Shown here piece after piece: positions 33,805 to 42,377 of a stretch of 64,000 nucleotides of DNA (position 1 is the stretch's first letter; each line of letters starts with the position of its first letter). The stretch comes from Streptomyces sp. I05A-00742 (GTDB taxonomy: Bacteria > Actinomycetota > Actinomycetes > Streptomycetales > Streptomycetaceae), in contig NZ_JABETO010000012.1 of NCBI RefSeq assembly GCF_013055795.1, positions 1-64,000 of the forward strand. The letters run 5' to 3'. The position numbers and the translations under genes were made by a program. Under the pieces are notes generated by a model. That model was not told the origin of the DNA. It saw only the letters and a program-made list of their open reading frames with translations, and did not search any database.

Positions 33805-34947
33805 ATGACGGAGACGACAGTCGGCATCGGCGGCGCCGCGGAGAGCACCGACATGGTGCTCAACATCGGCCCTCAGCACCCCTCCACCCACGGGGTGCTG
33901 CGGCTGCGCCTCGTCCTCGACGGCGAGCGCGTCCGCAGCGCCGAGCCGGTGATCGGTTATATGCACCGCGGCGCGGAGAAGCTCTTCGAGGCCCGCGACT
34001 ACCGCCAGATCGTCATGCTCGCCAACCGCCACGACTGGCTGTCCGCCTTCTCCAACGAGCTCGGCGTCGTCATGGCCGTCGAGCGCATGCTGGGCATGGA
34101 GGTGCCCGAGCGCGCGGTGTGGGCCCGCACCCTGCTCGCCGAGCTGAACCGGATCCTCAACCACCTGATGTTCCTCGGCTCCTACCCGCTGGAGCTCGGC
34201 GGCATCACGCCCGTCTTCCACGCCTTCCGCGAGCGCGAGGTGCTCCAGGCGGTGATGGAGGAGGTCTCGGGCGGCCGGATGCACTACATGTTCAACCGCG
34301 TCGGCGGCCTCAAGGAGGACCTGCCCGCCGGCTGGCTCGGCCGCGCCCGGCAGGCGGTGGCCGACGTCCGCTCCCGCATGGACGTCCACGACCGCCTCGT
34401 CCTCGGCAACGAGATCTTCCGCGGCCGGACGCGCGGCATCGGCGTCCTGTCCCGCGAGGCCGTCCACGCCTACGGCGTCAGCGGCCCCATCGCCCGCGCC
34501 TCCGGCGTCGACTTCGACCTGCGCCGTGACGAGCCCTACCTCGCCTACGGCGAGCTCGCCGACGTCCTCGAGGTCGTCACCCGCCAGGAGGGCGACTGCC
34601 TCGCCCGCTTCGAGTGCCTCCTCGACCAGACCCACAACTCCCTGGCCCTCGCCGACGCCTGCCTCGACCGCCTCGCCACCCTCCCCCCCGGCCCCGTCAA
34701 CCAACGCCTCCCCAAGGTCCTCAAGGCCCCCGAAGGCGCCACCTACGCCTGGACCGAGAACCCCCTCGGCCTCAACGGCTACTACCTCGTCTCCAAGGGC
34801 GAGAAGACGCCCTACCGGCTGAAGCTGCGGTCCGCGTCCTTCAACAACATCCAGGCGCTGGTGGAGCTGCTGCCGGGGACGCTGGTGGCGGACATGGTGG
34901 CGATTCTGGGGTCGTTGTTCTTTGTGGTGGGGGACATCGACAAGTGA
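33805..34947 (+). CDS. nuoD2: Orphan NADH-quinone oxidoreductase subunit D-like protein
   Basis: 380 aa. NuoD blocks are clear: [70 protein letters not shown], and a C-terminal [19 protein letters not shown]. It is somewhat shorter than a canonical NuoD and stands apart from any other nuo gene in the window. It could be an alternative subunit of complex I or of a related oxidoreductase. The quinone-site His (near the N-terminal PQHPSTHG) is retained. Confidence 0.93.
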   Translation: MTETTVGIGGAAESTDMVLNIGPQHPSTHGVLRLRLVLDGERVRSAEPVIGYMHRGAEKLFEARDYRQIVMLANRHDWLSAFSNELGVVMAVERMLGMEVPERAVWARTLLAELNRILNHLMFLGSYPLELGGITPVFHAFREREVLQAVMEEVSGGRMHYMFNRVGGLKEDLPAGWLGRARQAVADVRSRMDVHDRLVLGNEIFRGRTRGIGVLSREAVHAYGVSGPIARASGVDFDLRRDEPYLAYGELADVLEVVTRQEGDCLARFECLLDQTHNSLALADACLDRLATLPPGPVNQRLPKVLKAPEGATYAWTENPLGLNGYYLVSKGEKTPYRLKLRSASFNNIQALVELLPGTLVADMVAILGSLFFVVGDIDK

Positions 34948-34969
34948 GGCGGTCCCCGCACCCCCGAGC

Positions 34970-35125
34970 GCGCCTGCGGCGCGCGTCCTCAAACTCCCCC
35001 AGAGGGGGCACCCCCAACGGGCTGAATAGCCCGTCCGGCGTTTGAGGACAACCGCGCGGAGCGCGGTTTCAGGGGGCGCGGGGCCCTCCCCGCAGAAACG
35101 GTGAAAGGGAGGGACCGGGGCACCC
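34970..35125. repeat. Dispersed intergenic palindromic element, copy 2
   Basis: Fills the 191-bp gap between convergent nuoD2 and the coiled-coil gene. It contains GTCCTCAAACTCCCCCAGAG, then the GGGCTGAATAGCCCG hairpin, GTCCGGCGTTTGAGGACA, CCGCGCGGAGCGCGG and GAAACGGTGAAAGGGAGGG. Compared with copy 3 the left arm is interrupted by an insertion. Its hairpins probably serve as the terminator for both genes. Confidence 0.85.
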
Positions 35126-35138
35126 CTCCCCAGAGCAC

Positions 35139-36371
35139 TCAGATCGCGTCCCGCAGCTCCGCTACATCGATCTGCTCCGTCTCGTCATGAGCCGTCAGAT
35201 CAATGACAGCCAGCGCCTCCTCGCCCACCACATCAGCAAGATCCTGCCCCTCCACAGCCGCCTTCGCCGCGGCAGCGGCCTGCTTCGCACCATGCTGCGT
35301 CCCGAAGAAGTCAAACCCCCCGGTAGTCCGCTTCACAGGCGGAGAAGGCCGCCGCACCGGCATGGCAGGCCGGGCATCCGCCACCGGCGCGGGAACCACA
35401 GGACGCGCCTCACGCACGGCAACAGCCGCCTCCGGACGCACCTCCGGCTCGCGATTCTCCACGGCCTCCACGGCCTCCACGGCCTCCACGGCCTCCGTGG
35501 CCTCCGTGGCCTCCGCCGTCATGCTCTCAACAGGCTCGAACACAGCCGGCGCCAACGCCGCAGGCTCAGGAACAACCGGCGCCGCCGCCCACGCGGCAGC
35601 CGCAGCCGGCACCACGGGCGCATCGGACGCCGCGGGAACGGCCGGGGTCTCCACGGCCGAGGACTCCTCAGCCGAGGCGCGCTGCTCAGCCGAGGCCCGC
35701 TCCCCCGCCTCCCGCTGCGCGGCACCGTTCCGCTCAAGATCCCGCAGAGCGTCCGCCGCCCGGCGGAACGCGGTCGCGCCGACCCGTCCCTCAGCACGGG
35801 CCTGCACCACCGAGCGGGCGTGCATGGCGGACTCCAGCGCCCGGGCCGCCTTGGGCACCCCGGCCTTCTCACTCTTCTCGTCGCGCTCGGCGAGCGCGGC
35901 AAGCTCCGCGAGCTCGCCGCGCGACGTCTCCAGCAGACGCCGCCCCTCCAGCGCACTGGCCCGCTCGGTCTCGGCGGTGGCGTAGCGGCGCAGCAGGTCG
36001 GCGTGTTCGGTGCGGAGCCGCGCCAGCTCGGCGCGCTTGCCGCGGAGCTTGATCTCCAGCCGGGCGCGGGCCTGGCGGGTGTCCTCCAGGTCCGTCTCCA
36101 GCTCGGCGAGGCGCTCGTCGGTCTTCCACTCGTCGCGCACGCGGGCGGCGGTGAGCTGGGCCACCCGCTTGCCCGCCGACCGGTCCCAACGGCGCATCAG
36201 CACCGAGCCGACGACGGCCGCCGCGGCGGCACCCGCGGCGAGCCCGCGTATGACAAGTGATTCGTCCACCGTCCAGGCCCCGGCCGCGCAGGCGACTGAT
36301 GTCGCGGCGATCAGCGAAGAGGGAAGAAGCCGGTGCAGGGATGTGGAATGGCGGTGGCGTCCTCGTGGCAT
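35139..36371 (-). CDS. Membrane-anchored coiled-coil protein
   Basis: 410 aa. A basic N-terminus is followed by two hydrophobic segments (about 15-33 and 40-57), a long coiled coil (about 70-170: RLAELETDLEDTRQARARLE and onward), an Ala/Glu/Val/Pro-rich disordered region with EAV/EAT repeats (about 290-310), and a conserved-looking GGFDFFG motif near residue 355. Cytoplasmic coiled coil on a membrane anchor suggests a scaffolding or cell-shape role, but no family is recognised. Its promoter lies in the 36372-36456 gap or upstream within the transporter gene end. Confidence 0.82.
   Translation of the reverse strand: MPRGRHRHSTSLHRLLPSSLIAATSVACAAGAWTVDESLVIRGLAAGAAAAAVVGSVLMRRWDRSAGKRVAQLTAARVRDEWKTDERLAELETDLEDTRQARARLEIKLRGKRAELARLRTEHADLLRRYATAETERASALEGRRLLETSRGELAELAALAERDEKSEKAGVPKAARALESAMHARSVVQARAEGRVGATAFRRAADALRDLERNGAAQREAGERASAEQRASAEESSAVETPAVPAASDAPVVPAAAAAWAAAPVVPEPAALAPAVFEPVESMTAEATEATEAVEAVEAVEAVENREPEVRPEAAVAVREARPVVPAPVADARPAMPVRRPSPPVKRTTGGFDFFGTQHGAKQAAAAAKAAVEGQDLADVVGEEALAVIDLTAHDETEQIDVAELRDAI
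35460..35513. repeat. 9-bp tandem repeat inside the coiled-coil gene
   Basis: Six head-to-tail 9-bp units: four CACGGCCTC then two CGTGGCCTC. On the coding strand they read as (EAT)2(EAV)4. In-frame copy-number change would alter only linker length. Confidence 0.9.
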
Positions 36372-36456
36372 GGCCAGAAACTTACCGTGCGTTGCGGCGA
36401 AAGTGTGACTCCACCACCAAACCGTTCCCTTGATCTTACTTCTTCCCTACCGACCC

Positions 36457-37443
36457 CTACTTGCTCAGCAGACGCTTGTCCTTGAGGTACTGCGCGGCCA
36501 CATCCGCCGGCTTGAGCCGCTCGGCGTCCACCTTCTTGTTGAGTTCGGTGAGATCTTCCGTGGTCAACACCTTGTTGAGTTTGGCGAGCGCATCCACGAC
36601 CTGCTGCGAACCCGCCTTCCGCGCATTCACCACCGGCAGCACGTTGTCGGAGTTCTGCAGCTTCTTGTCGTCCTTGAGCACGACGAGACCGAACTGTTCC
36701 AGCGTGGCGTCCGTGGTCGTGGTGAGGACCATCTGGTCCTTGCCGTTCCTGACCGCCTGCTTGGCCTGGGTGCTGCCGACCTCCAACGGGTCTATGCCCG
36801 TGACGCGGATGCCGTAGGTCTTCTCCAGACCCGGCTTGCAGAAGGGCCGCTGGGTGCACTCGTCACCGGCCGCCAGCTTGACCGGCTCCTTCGACGCACC
36901 CAGGTCCGAAAGCGTCTTGAGCTGGTGTTTCTTCGCGAACTCCGCCGAGACGGCGAAGGCGTTCTGGTCCACGGCGCGGCCGGCGTCGAGCACCTTCAGT
37001 CCCCGCGGTTCGGCGAGTTTCCGCAGGGCCTTCAGCGTGGTGTCCGGGTCGGCGGAGGCGACCTGGGGGGCGTCCTTCCCGTTCTGCTTCTTGTTCAGGA
37101 ATTCCGCGAGCGTCGCCGCATACTCGGGGACGACATCGATCTGCCCCTTCTCCAGTGCCGGTTCATACAGCTCACGCGCGTCCACGGTCTTGATCGACGT
37201 GGAATATCCGGCGTCCTTCAACAGGCCCGCGTATATTTCCGCGAGCACCTTCGACTCGGTGAACGAGGCGGACCCGATCACCAGCGATCCGCGGCCCGAC
37301 GCACTGGCCCCGCCGTCGCCGTCTCCGGACTTCTCCAGGCTGTCACCGCCGCACGCGGCCAGGCCCACCGTCAGGGCGGCGGCTCCTGCCGCCGCGAACG
37401 CGGCGCGGACTGCCCGCGCGCGGCGCGGGGTGGTGCTGGTCAT
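36457..37443 (-). CDS. Glycine betaine/choline-type ABC transporter substrate-binding lipoprotein
   Basis: 328 aa from ATG 37443. A signal peptide with lipobox LAAC (about residue 31) precedes an OpuAC-type binding fold: LVIGSASFTESKVLAEIYAGLL, DVVPEYAATLAEFLNKKQNG, and a C-terminal LNKVLTTEDLTELNKKVDAE. It binds a quaternary amine outside the cell. The permease genes lie upstream on the same strand after 130 bp that contain tandem 15-bp repeats (37513-37542), so it may be transcribed separately. Confidence 0.93.
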   Translation of the reverse strand: MTSTTPRRARAVRAAFAAAGAAALTVGLAACGGDSLEKSGDGDGGASASGRGSLVIGSASFTESKVLAEIYAGLLKDAGYSTSIKTVDARELYEPALEKGQIDVVPEYAATLAEFLNKKQNGKDAPQVASADPDTTLKALRKLAEPRGLKVLDAGRAVDQNAFAVSAEFAKKHQLKTLSDLGASKEPVKLAAGDECTQRPFCKPGLEKTYGIRVTGIDPLEVGSTQAKQAVRNGKDQMVLTTTTDATLEQFGLVVLKDDKKLQNSDNVLPVVNARKAGSQQVVDALAKLNKVLTTEDLTELNKKVDAERLKPADVAAQYLKDKRLLSK

Positions 37444-37512
37444 GCGGCACTCCATCCATGTCGTCGGACGTCCGGCTCCCACCGGTCCGGCGGCGCGGAC
37501 GTCCTCGGGTAT

Positions 37513-37542
37513 GACGTTGCATCAACTGACGATGCGTCAACT
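37513..37542. promoter_or_regulatory. Two adjacent 15-bp direct repeats, candidate operator before the binding-protein gene
   Basis: GACGTTGCATCAACT (37513-37527) is followed without a gap by GACGATGCGTCAACT (37528-37542), 13 of 15 identical. Each with its flanking T also forms a palindrome TGACG-N3-CRTCA. They lie 70 bp upstream of the binding-protein start and 31 bp downstream-side of the permease stop, where a separate promoter is expected. A TTGACG on the minus strand inside the second unit could be a -35 element. Confidence 0.6.
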
Positions 37543-37573
37543 ACACATCTGCCGTGGGCATTCACGACCCGGC

Positions 37574-38305
37574 TCAGGCGGCGCTGCCCGCGGCGGGAAG
37601 CGCCTCGGCGGGCGCGTCGGGTATCCGTCCGGCCCGGGCCCTGCGGCGCCGCTGCCGGCTCATCCAGCGCTCCAGCGCCACGAACGCCCCCTCCACCACG
37701 AGCGCGAGCGCGGCGACCAGCAGGGCCCCGGCCACCACCTGCGGGGTGTCGGTGAGCCGGAAGCCCGCCGTGATGATCCGGCCCAGCCCGCCGCCGCCGA
37801 CCATCGCGGCGATGGAGACGGTGGCCACGACCTGCACGGCGGCGGACCGCACGCCGGTCATCACCAGCGGCATGGCCAGCGGGAGTTCGACCCGGCCGAT
37901 GACCTGGCGGCCCGACATCCCCATGCCGCGCGCGGCCTCGACGACGTCGCGGTCCACCTCCCGCATGCCCACGTAGGCGTTGGTCAGCAGCGGGGGTATC
38001 GCGAAGAGCACGAGGGCGATGACGGTGGGCCATGAGTCGTACGTACCCAGCGGGCCCAGGGTCAGCAGGACCAGTACCGCGAAGGTGGGCACCGCGCGCC
38101 CCGCGTTGGACAGGTTGACGGCCAGCGCGCCGCCCCGGCCGGTGTGGCCGAGCACGATCGCGAGGGGCAGGGCGATGGCGCAGGAGAGGACCAGGCAGAC
38201 CACGGTCAGCTGGAGGTGCTCGGCGAGCCGGTGCCACACCCCGTCCGCCCCGGACCAGTGCGATCCGGTGGAGAGCCAGGTCCAGGTCCTGGAGACGACG
38301 TCCAT
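37574..38305 (-). CDS. Glycine betaine-type ABC transporter permease (1)
   Basis: 243 aa with about five membrane segments and the permease-ATPase coupling loop EAARGMGMSGRQVIGRVELPLAMPL. Pairs with the preceding permease, whose stop overlaps this ATG by 1 bp (shared A in TGATG-type arrangement at 38305). The C-terminal Arg-rich tail (RQRRRRARAGR) lies in the cytoplasm. Confidence 0.94.
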   Translation of the reverse strand: MDVVSRTWTWLSTGSHWSGADGVWHRLAEHLQLTVVCLVLSCAIALPLAIVLGHTGRGGALAVNLSNAGRAVPTFAVLVLLTLGPLGTYDSWPTVIALVLFAIPPLLTNAYVGMREVDRDVVEAARGMGMSGRQVIGRVELPLAMPLVMTGVRSAAVQVVATVSIAAMVGGGGLGRIITAGFRLTDTPQVVAGALLVAALALVVEGAFVALERWMSRQRRRRARAGRIPDAPAEALPAAGSAA

Positions 38306-39042
38306 CAGGCCACCGCCCTCTTCCGTTCCTCACGCACCGCGCGCGTCCGCCTCGCCCCCCGCTGCCGCCGCGCCCCGCGGGTCCAGGGCGTCAGCAGGCG
38401 CTGGAGCCCCAGCAGCAGCACGTCAGCCACCACGGCCAGCAGCACGCACAGCACCGACGCCGTGAGGACCTGGGCCTTGAAGATGCTGTGCAGGCCCTCG
38501 TAGATCAGATTGCCCAGGCCTCCGTAGCCCGTGAGCGCGCCGACGGTGGTCAGCGAGACCGTCGACACGGTGGCGATCCGCACGCCCGCCATCACCGCGG
38601 GCAGGGCGAGCGGCAGCTCCACCCCGAACAGCAGCCGCACCGGCCCGTAGCCCATGCCGCGCGCGGCCTCCCGGGCCTCCTCCGGCACGGCGGCCAGCCC
38701 GGCCAGGATGTTCCGCACGAGGATCGTCAGCGAGTACAGCACCAGGCCGGTGACCACGACGGCCGCCGAGAGCCCGAAGACCGGCACGAGCAGCGAGAAC
38801 ATCGCCAGGGACGGGATCGTGTAGAGCACCGTGGTCAGCCCGAGCACCGGGCCCGCGACACCCCGCCAGCGGCGCGCGGCCAGCGCCAGCGGGAACGCGA
38901 TGATCAGCCCTATGCCGACGGACGCCAGCGTGATGCCGATGTGCTGAACGGTCGCGTCGACCAGTTCATGGCTCCGCGTCCGCACATACTCGCCACAGAT
39001 CCAGTCGTTGTCGATCAGGCAATTGCCGCCCTGCCCCGCCAT
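38305..39042 (-). CDS. Glycine betaine-type ABC transporter permease (2)
   Basis: 245 aa. Membrane protein with the EAA loop EAARGMGYGPVRLLFGVELPLALPA and the typical GALTGYGGLGNLIYEGL. It forms the translocation channel with the neighbouring permease. It is divergent from the ATPase gene: the 130-bp region 39043-39172 should hold both promoters; no clear operator was seen there. Confidence 0.94.
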   Translation of the reverse strand: MAGQGGNCLIDNDWICGEYVRTRSHELVDATVQHIGITLASVGIGLIIAFPLALAARRWRGVAGPVLGLTTVLYTIPSLAMFSLLVPVFGLSAAVVVTGLVLYSLTILVRNILAGLAAVPEEAREAARGMGYGPVRLLFGVELPLALPAVMAGVRIATVSTVSLTTVGALTGYGGLGNLIYEGLHSIFKAQVLTASVLCVLLAVVADVLLLGLQRLLTPWTRGARRQRGARRTRAVREERKRAVA

Positions 39043-39172
39043 GCGCGCTCACCTCCCCCTTGGCCTTCACCGACGGTTACTGGCGACCCTAACGCCCACC
39101 ACTGACAATCGCCTGTGGGCCGTCGCACAGCCGGGGCGCCAGGACGTCACGACAGCGGAGGATGTGGCAACA

Positions 39173-40351
39173 ATGGGGGGCGTGATCCGATTCGAGCACG
39201 TCACCAAGCGCTACGCCGATGGCACGACCGCCGTGGACGACCTGTCCTTCGAAGTGGCGGAGGGCGAGCTGGTCACGCTCGTCGGGCCGTCCGGCTGCGG
39301 CAAGACCACCACGATGAAGATGGTGAACCGGCTGATCGAGCCGACCGAGGGCCGGATCCTGCTGGACGGGCAGGACATCGCGGAGACGGACCCGGTCGCC
39401 CTGCGGCGGCGCATCGGCTATGTGATCCAGCAGGTCGGGCTGTTCCCGCACAAGACCGTCCTCGAGAACACCGCGACCGTCCCGCACCTGCTGGGCTGGC
39501 AGCGGAAGAAGGCCCGCGACCGCGCGGCCGAGCTGCTGGAACTCGTCGGCCTCGACCCCGCCCTGCACGGCGACCGCTACCCCGACCAGCTCTCCGGCGG
39601 TCAGCGCCAGCGCGTCGGCGTCGCCCGGGCCCTCGCCGCCGACCCGCCGGTCCTGCTGATGGACGAACCGTTCGGAGCGGTCGACCCGGTCGTCCGTGAG
39701 CGCCTGCAGAACGAATTCCTGCGACTTCAGTCACAGGTGCGCAAGACCGTGCTCTTCGTCACCCATGACATCGAGGAAGCCGTCCGCCTCGGCGACCGCA
39801 TCGCGGTCTACGGCCATGGCCGCATCGAACAGTTGGACGCGCCCTCGGCGGTGCTCGGCGCCCCCGCCACCCCGTACGTCGCCGATTTCGTCGGCGCCGA
39901 CCGGGGCCTGAAGCGGCTCTCCGTCACCCCGATCGAACGCGGCGACCTCGAACAGCCCCCCGTCGTCCATCTGGACGACCCGGTGGGAACGGCCACCAGC
40001 CGGCTCGCCAGGGAAGGCGCGGACTGGGCCGTCGTCCTGGACGACGGCGAGAAGCTGCACGGCTGGGTGGCGGCGGACGCGATCCTCCACGCGACCGACG
40101 GGACCGTGCGGGACCACGCCCGGCGCATGGACGCGTGGCTGCCCGTGGGGGCGCCGCTGAAGCAGGCGTTCAGCACGATGCTGCAGCACGACGCGGGGTG
40201 GATCGCGGTGCTCGACGGCGACGGCTCCGACCACTTCCTCGGCGTCCTCACCCCCGCGGGTCTGCACGAGGCGCTGAGGCGGTCGATCGGGGCGGACGCG
40301 CAGGGGGCGGAGCGGGCCGACATCGACCTGCGGACGGTGTCGCGGCGGTGA
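39173..40351 (+). CDS. Glycine betaine-type ABC transporter ATP-binding protein with CBS domains
   Basis: 392 aa from ATG 39173 (GGAGG at 39157-39161; GTG 39182 possible). Walker A GPSGCGKTT, signature LSGGQRQRVGVARAL, Walker B VLLMDEPFGAVD and switch His in FVTHDIEEA. Beyond residue 240 come two CBS-like repeats (PPVVHLDDPVGTATSRLARE and LPVGAPLKQAFSTMLQHDAG), as in OpuA/ProV-type ATPases, where such domains sense ionic strength or nucleotides, including c-di-AMP in some species. It faces away from its permeases. Confidence 0.95.
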   Translation: MGGVIRFEHVTKRYADGTTAVDDLSFEVAEGELVTLVGPSGCGKTTTMKMVNRLIEPTEGRILLDGQDIAETDPVALRRRIGYVIQQVGLFPHKTVLENTATVPHLLGWQRKKARDRAAELLELVGLDPALHGDRYPDQLSGGQRQRVGVARALAADPPVLLMDEPFGAVDPVVRERLQNEFLRLQSQVRKTVLFVTHDIEEAVRLGDRIAVYGHGRIEQLDAPSAVLGAPATPYVADFVGADRGLKRLSVTPIERGDLEQPPVVHLDDPVGTATSRLAREGADWAVVLDDGEKLHGWVAADAILHATDGTVRDHARRMDAWLPVGAPLKQAFSTMLQHDAGWIAVLDGDGSDHFLGVLTPAGLHEALRRSIGADAQGAERADIDLRTVSRR

Positions 40352-40498
40352 GCTACGGGACGCGGCGGCGGTGACCACGGAGCGGACCGGGCGGGCCGGA
40401 TGCGGCTCGCCCCGCCTCCCGTCACCCCCGCCAACACCGGACGGCCCGTTCGGCCATCCGGTACAAAAAGCCCTGTCCGCCGGCGGAGCGGCAGCGCC

Positions 40499-40987
40499 CT
40501 ACGCCGGCTTCCCCTCGCCCGGCCCCTCGTCCTCGTCCTCCGGCAGCTTGCACACCCGCTCCATGAAGAACGCGGCGGCCACCACGCACGCCCCGGCCAG
40601 CACCGAGGCCCCCGCGTAGATCGTCTGCTCCCGCCGGGCGTCGGTCTCCATGCCGTCCAGCAGCAGGAAGACACCGACCCCGCCGTACGCGCCGGACACC
40701 AGCGCCGCCACCAGGGCGCTCGCCTGGCCGAAGACCACGGCACGGGCCGCCAGCAGCGGGTCGACGCCCTTGGCTCCGGGGCGCCGCTCGCGCTGGGCGC
40801 GGAGCCGGGCGCGGAGCGAGATCGCCGTCGCGAAGAGGACGACGGCGATGACGGCCAGCACGATCGGCGCCGCGACCGGCACGCTCGGCAGCGTGCCGAA
40901 GGCGTCCCAGAGCCGGGCACCCGCCCAGGACAGCACCCCGGCCGCGAAGAACAGGCCGAGCAGCACCCCGATCCGAAGTTGCTTCAC
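40499..40987 (-). CDS. DUF3180 family membrane protein
   Basis: 162 aa with four membrane segments and a cytoplasmic acidic tail (PEDEDEGPGEGKPA). DUF3180 genes commonly follow folK in actinobacteria, as here (50 bp after folK). Function unknown. The convergent gap 40352-40498 to the ATPase gene shows no clear terminator. Confidence 0.9.
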   Translation of the reverse strand: MKQLRIGVLLGLFFAAGVLSWAGARLWDAFGTLPSVPVAAPIVLAVIAVVLFATAISLRARLRAQRERRPGAKGVDPLLAARAVVFGQASALVAALVSGAYGGVGVFLLLDGMETDARREQTIYAGASVLAGACVVAAAFFMERVCKLPEDEDEGPGEGKPA

Positions 40988-41037
40988 CGAGCCGTCAGCC
41001 CCTCGTCGTCGTCATCCGTACGTATCTCGCCCAACGG

Positions 41038-41631
41038 CTACTCGGGCAGCCTGAGTTCCAGGTCCACCCGCGGCCGCACGCCCTCACGGACGATCCCGGC
41101 CAGCAGGTCGGCGACCGGTCCGCGTCCCGGAACAACGGCCTCCGGGTCCACGTCGTACCACGGAACCAGCACGAAGGCACGCTCGTGCGCGCGCGGATGC
41201 GGCAGCGTCAGCAGCGGATCGTCGGAGATCACGTCCTGATAGGTGACGATGTCCACGTCGATCGTCCGCGGCCCCCAGCGCTCGTCGCGCACGCGCTCGA
41301 ACGCCTCCTCGATGGCGTGGCCGCGCTCCAGCAGGGAGGCCGGCGGCAGCGTGGTCTTCACCAGCACCACCGCGTTGAAGTACGTCGGCTGGGAGCCGGG
41401 GTCGACGCCCCAGGGCTCCGTCTCGTAGACCGGGGAGACCGCCTTCACCCGCAGGCCGGGCGTGTCCTCCAGGGCGTCGATGGCGCCCTGGAGCGTCTCC
41501 AGGCGGTTGCCCAGGTTGCTGCCGAGCGACAGCACGGCCCACTGGGGGTTGCTCAGGGTCACATCGGCCGCGTCCACCTGCTCCACCACGGAGGCGGGCA
41601 CCGGCTGCACGGTCGGGTCGCTGCTGCTCAT
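41038..41631 (-). CDS. folK: 6-hydroxymethyl-7,8-dihydropterin pyrophosphokinase FolK
   Basis: 197 aa. Transfers pyrophosphate from ATP to hydroxymethyl-dihydropterin. Motifs: VLSLGSNLGNRLETLQGA, ETEPWGVDPGSQPTYFNAVV, RWGPRTIDVDIVTY and LPHPRAHERAFVLVPW. Its ATG overlaps the folB TGA. About 25 extra N-terminal residues precede the fold. Confidence 0.97.
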   Translation of the reverse strand: MSSSDPTVQPVPASVVEQVDAADVTLSNPQWAVLSLGSNLGNRLETLQGAIDALEDTPGLRVKAVSPVYETEPWGVDPGSQPTYFNAVVLVKTTLPPASLLERGHAIEEAFERVRDERWGPRTIDVDIVTYQDVISDDPLLTLPHPRAHERAFVLVPWYDVDPEAVVPGRGPVADLLAGIVREGVRPRVDLELRLPE

Positions 41632-41987
41632 ACTCGGCTCCGGGTAATCGTGATCGTCACATCGTCGAAGGGCACGGTGATCGGGGCGTCCGGCTTGTGC
41701 ACGACCACCTCGACCTCCTGCACGGCGTCGTGCTTCAGGCACTGCTCGGCGATCCGCTCGGCAAGGGTCTCGATGAGGTCGACGGGCTCGCCCTGCACGA
41801 TGCCGACGGCCTCCTCGGCCACGATGCCGTAGTGCACGGTCTTCGTGAGGTCGTCGTCGGCCGCGGCGGGCCGGGTGTCCAGGCCCAGCACGAGATCCAC
41901 GACGAAGGTCTGGCCTTCTTCGCGTTCTCGGGGGAAGACCCCATGGTGCCCGCGAGCCTTCAGGCCGCGCAGCGCGACACGGTCCAC
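41628..41987 (-). CDS. folB: Dihydroneopterin aldolase FolB
   Basis: 119 aa from GTG 41987, 8 nt after AGGAG. Converts dihydroneopterin to hydroxymethyl-dihydropterin and glycolaldehyde. GLKARGHHGVFPREREEGQTFVVDL contains the substrate-site residues; KTVHYGIVAEEA and DLIETLAERIAE are conserved. The 383 bp between this start and the SnoaL-like gene are discussed with the tandem repeat at 42294. Confidence 0.96.
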   Translation of the reverse strand: MDRVALRGLKARGHHGVFPREREEGQTFVVDLVLGLDTRPAAADDDLTKTVHYGIVAEEAVGIVQGEPVDLIETLAERIAEQCLKHDAVQEVEVVVHKPDAPITVPFDDVTITITRSRV

Positions 41988-42293
41988 ACGAATCACTCCT
42001 GCTGGTCGTCGGTGACGGGTACCTCCCGCGCCCTCGCGGCCACGGGGGGAGGGACCTCCGGCGGCGGCCGGTACGTCACCCGTCCCCGGCCTTCGACCGG
42101 GATACCCAACGTCGAATCTACCTGCGAGCACCGACAGCGTCCGGCCACGGGTGCCCCGGCCCGGGAACGGCTGTGATGCAGGTCACCGGCGTCCGCCGCG
42201 TTCCCCGGCCGGCGTATGAGCACCCATACCCGCCGAGGAAGCACCTCGAACGAGTGGCCACAGATCCATCACACTGACGCAGGGCGGTGACGC

Positions 42294-42377
42294 CCCGAGC
42301 GCCCGTCCTCAGCCCCCCGAGCGCCCGTCCTCAGCCCCGCCCGCCCGTCCTCGGCCCTGCGCACCCGTGCTCAGCCC
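42294..42377. repeat. Four imperfect 20-22 bp tandem repeats at the 3' end of the SnoaL-like gene
   Basis: Units: 42294-42315 and 42316-42337 are identical (CCCGAGCGCCCGTCCTCAGC plus CC), 42338-42357 and 42358-42377 diverge. The stop codon of the SnoaL-like gene (42371-42373) lies in the fourth unit. The remaining gap 41988-42293 holds the folB promoter or leader region; no further gene is seen. Confidence 0.85.

Noticed and set aside
42294..42377. Possible CRISPR-like array
   Set aside because: The units are contiguous and diverged, without unique spacers, and no cas gene is in the window.
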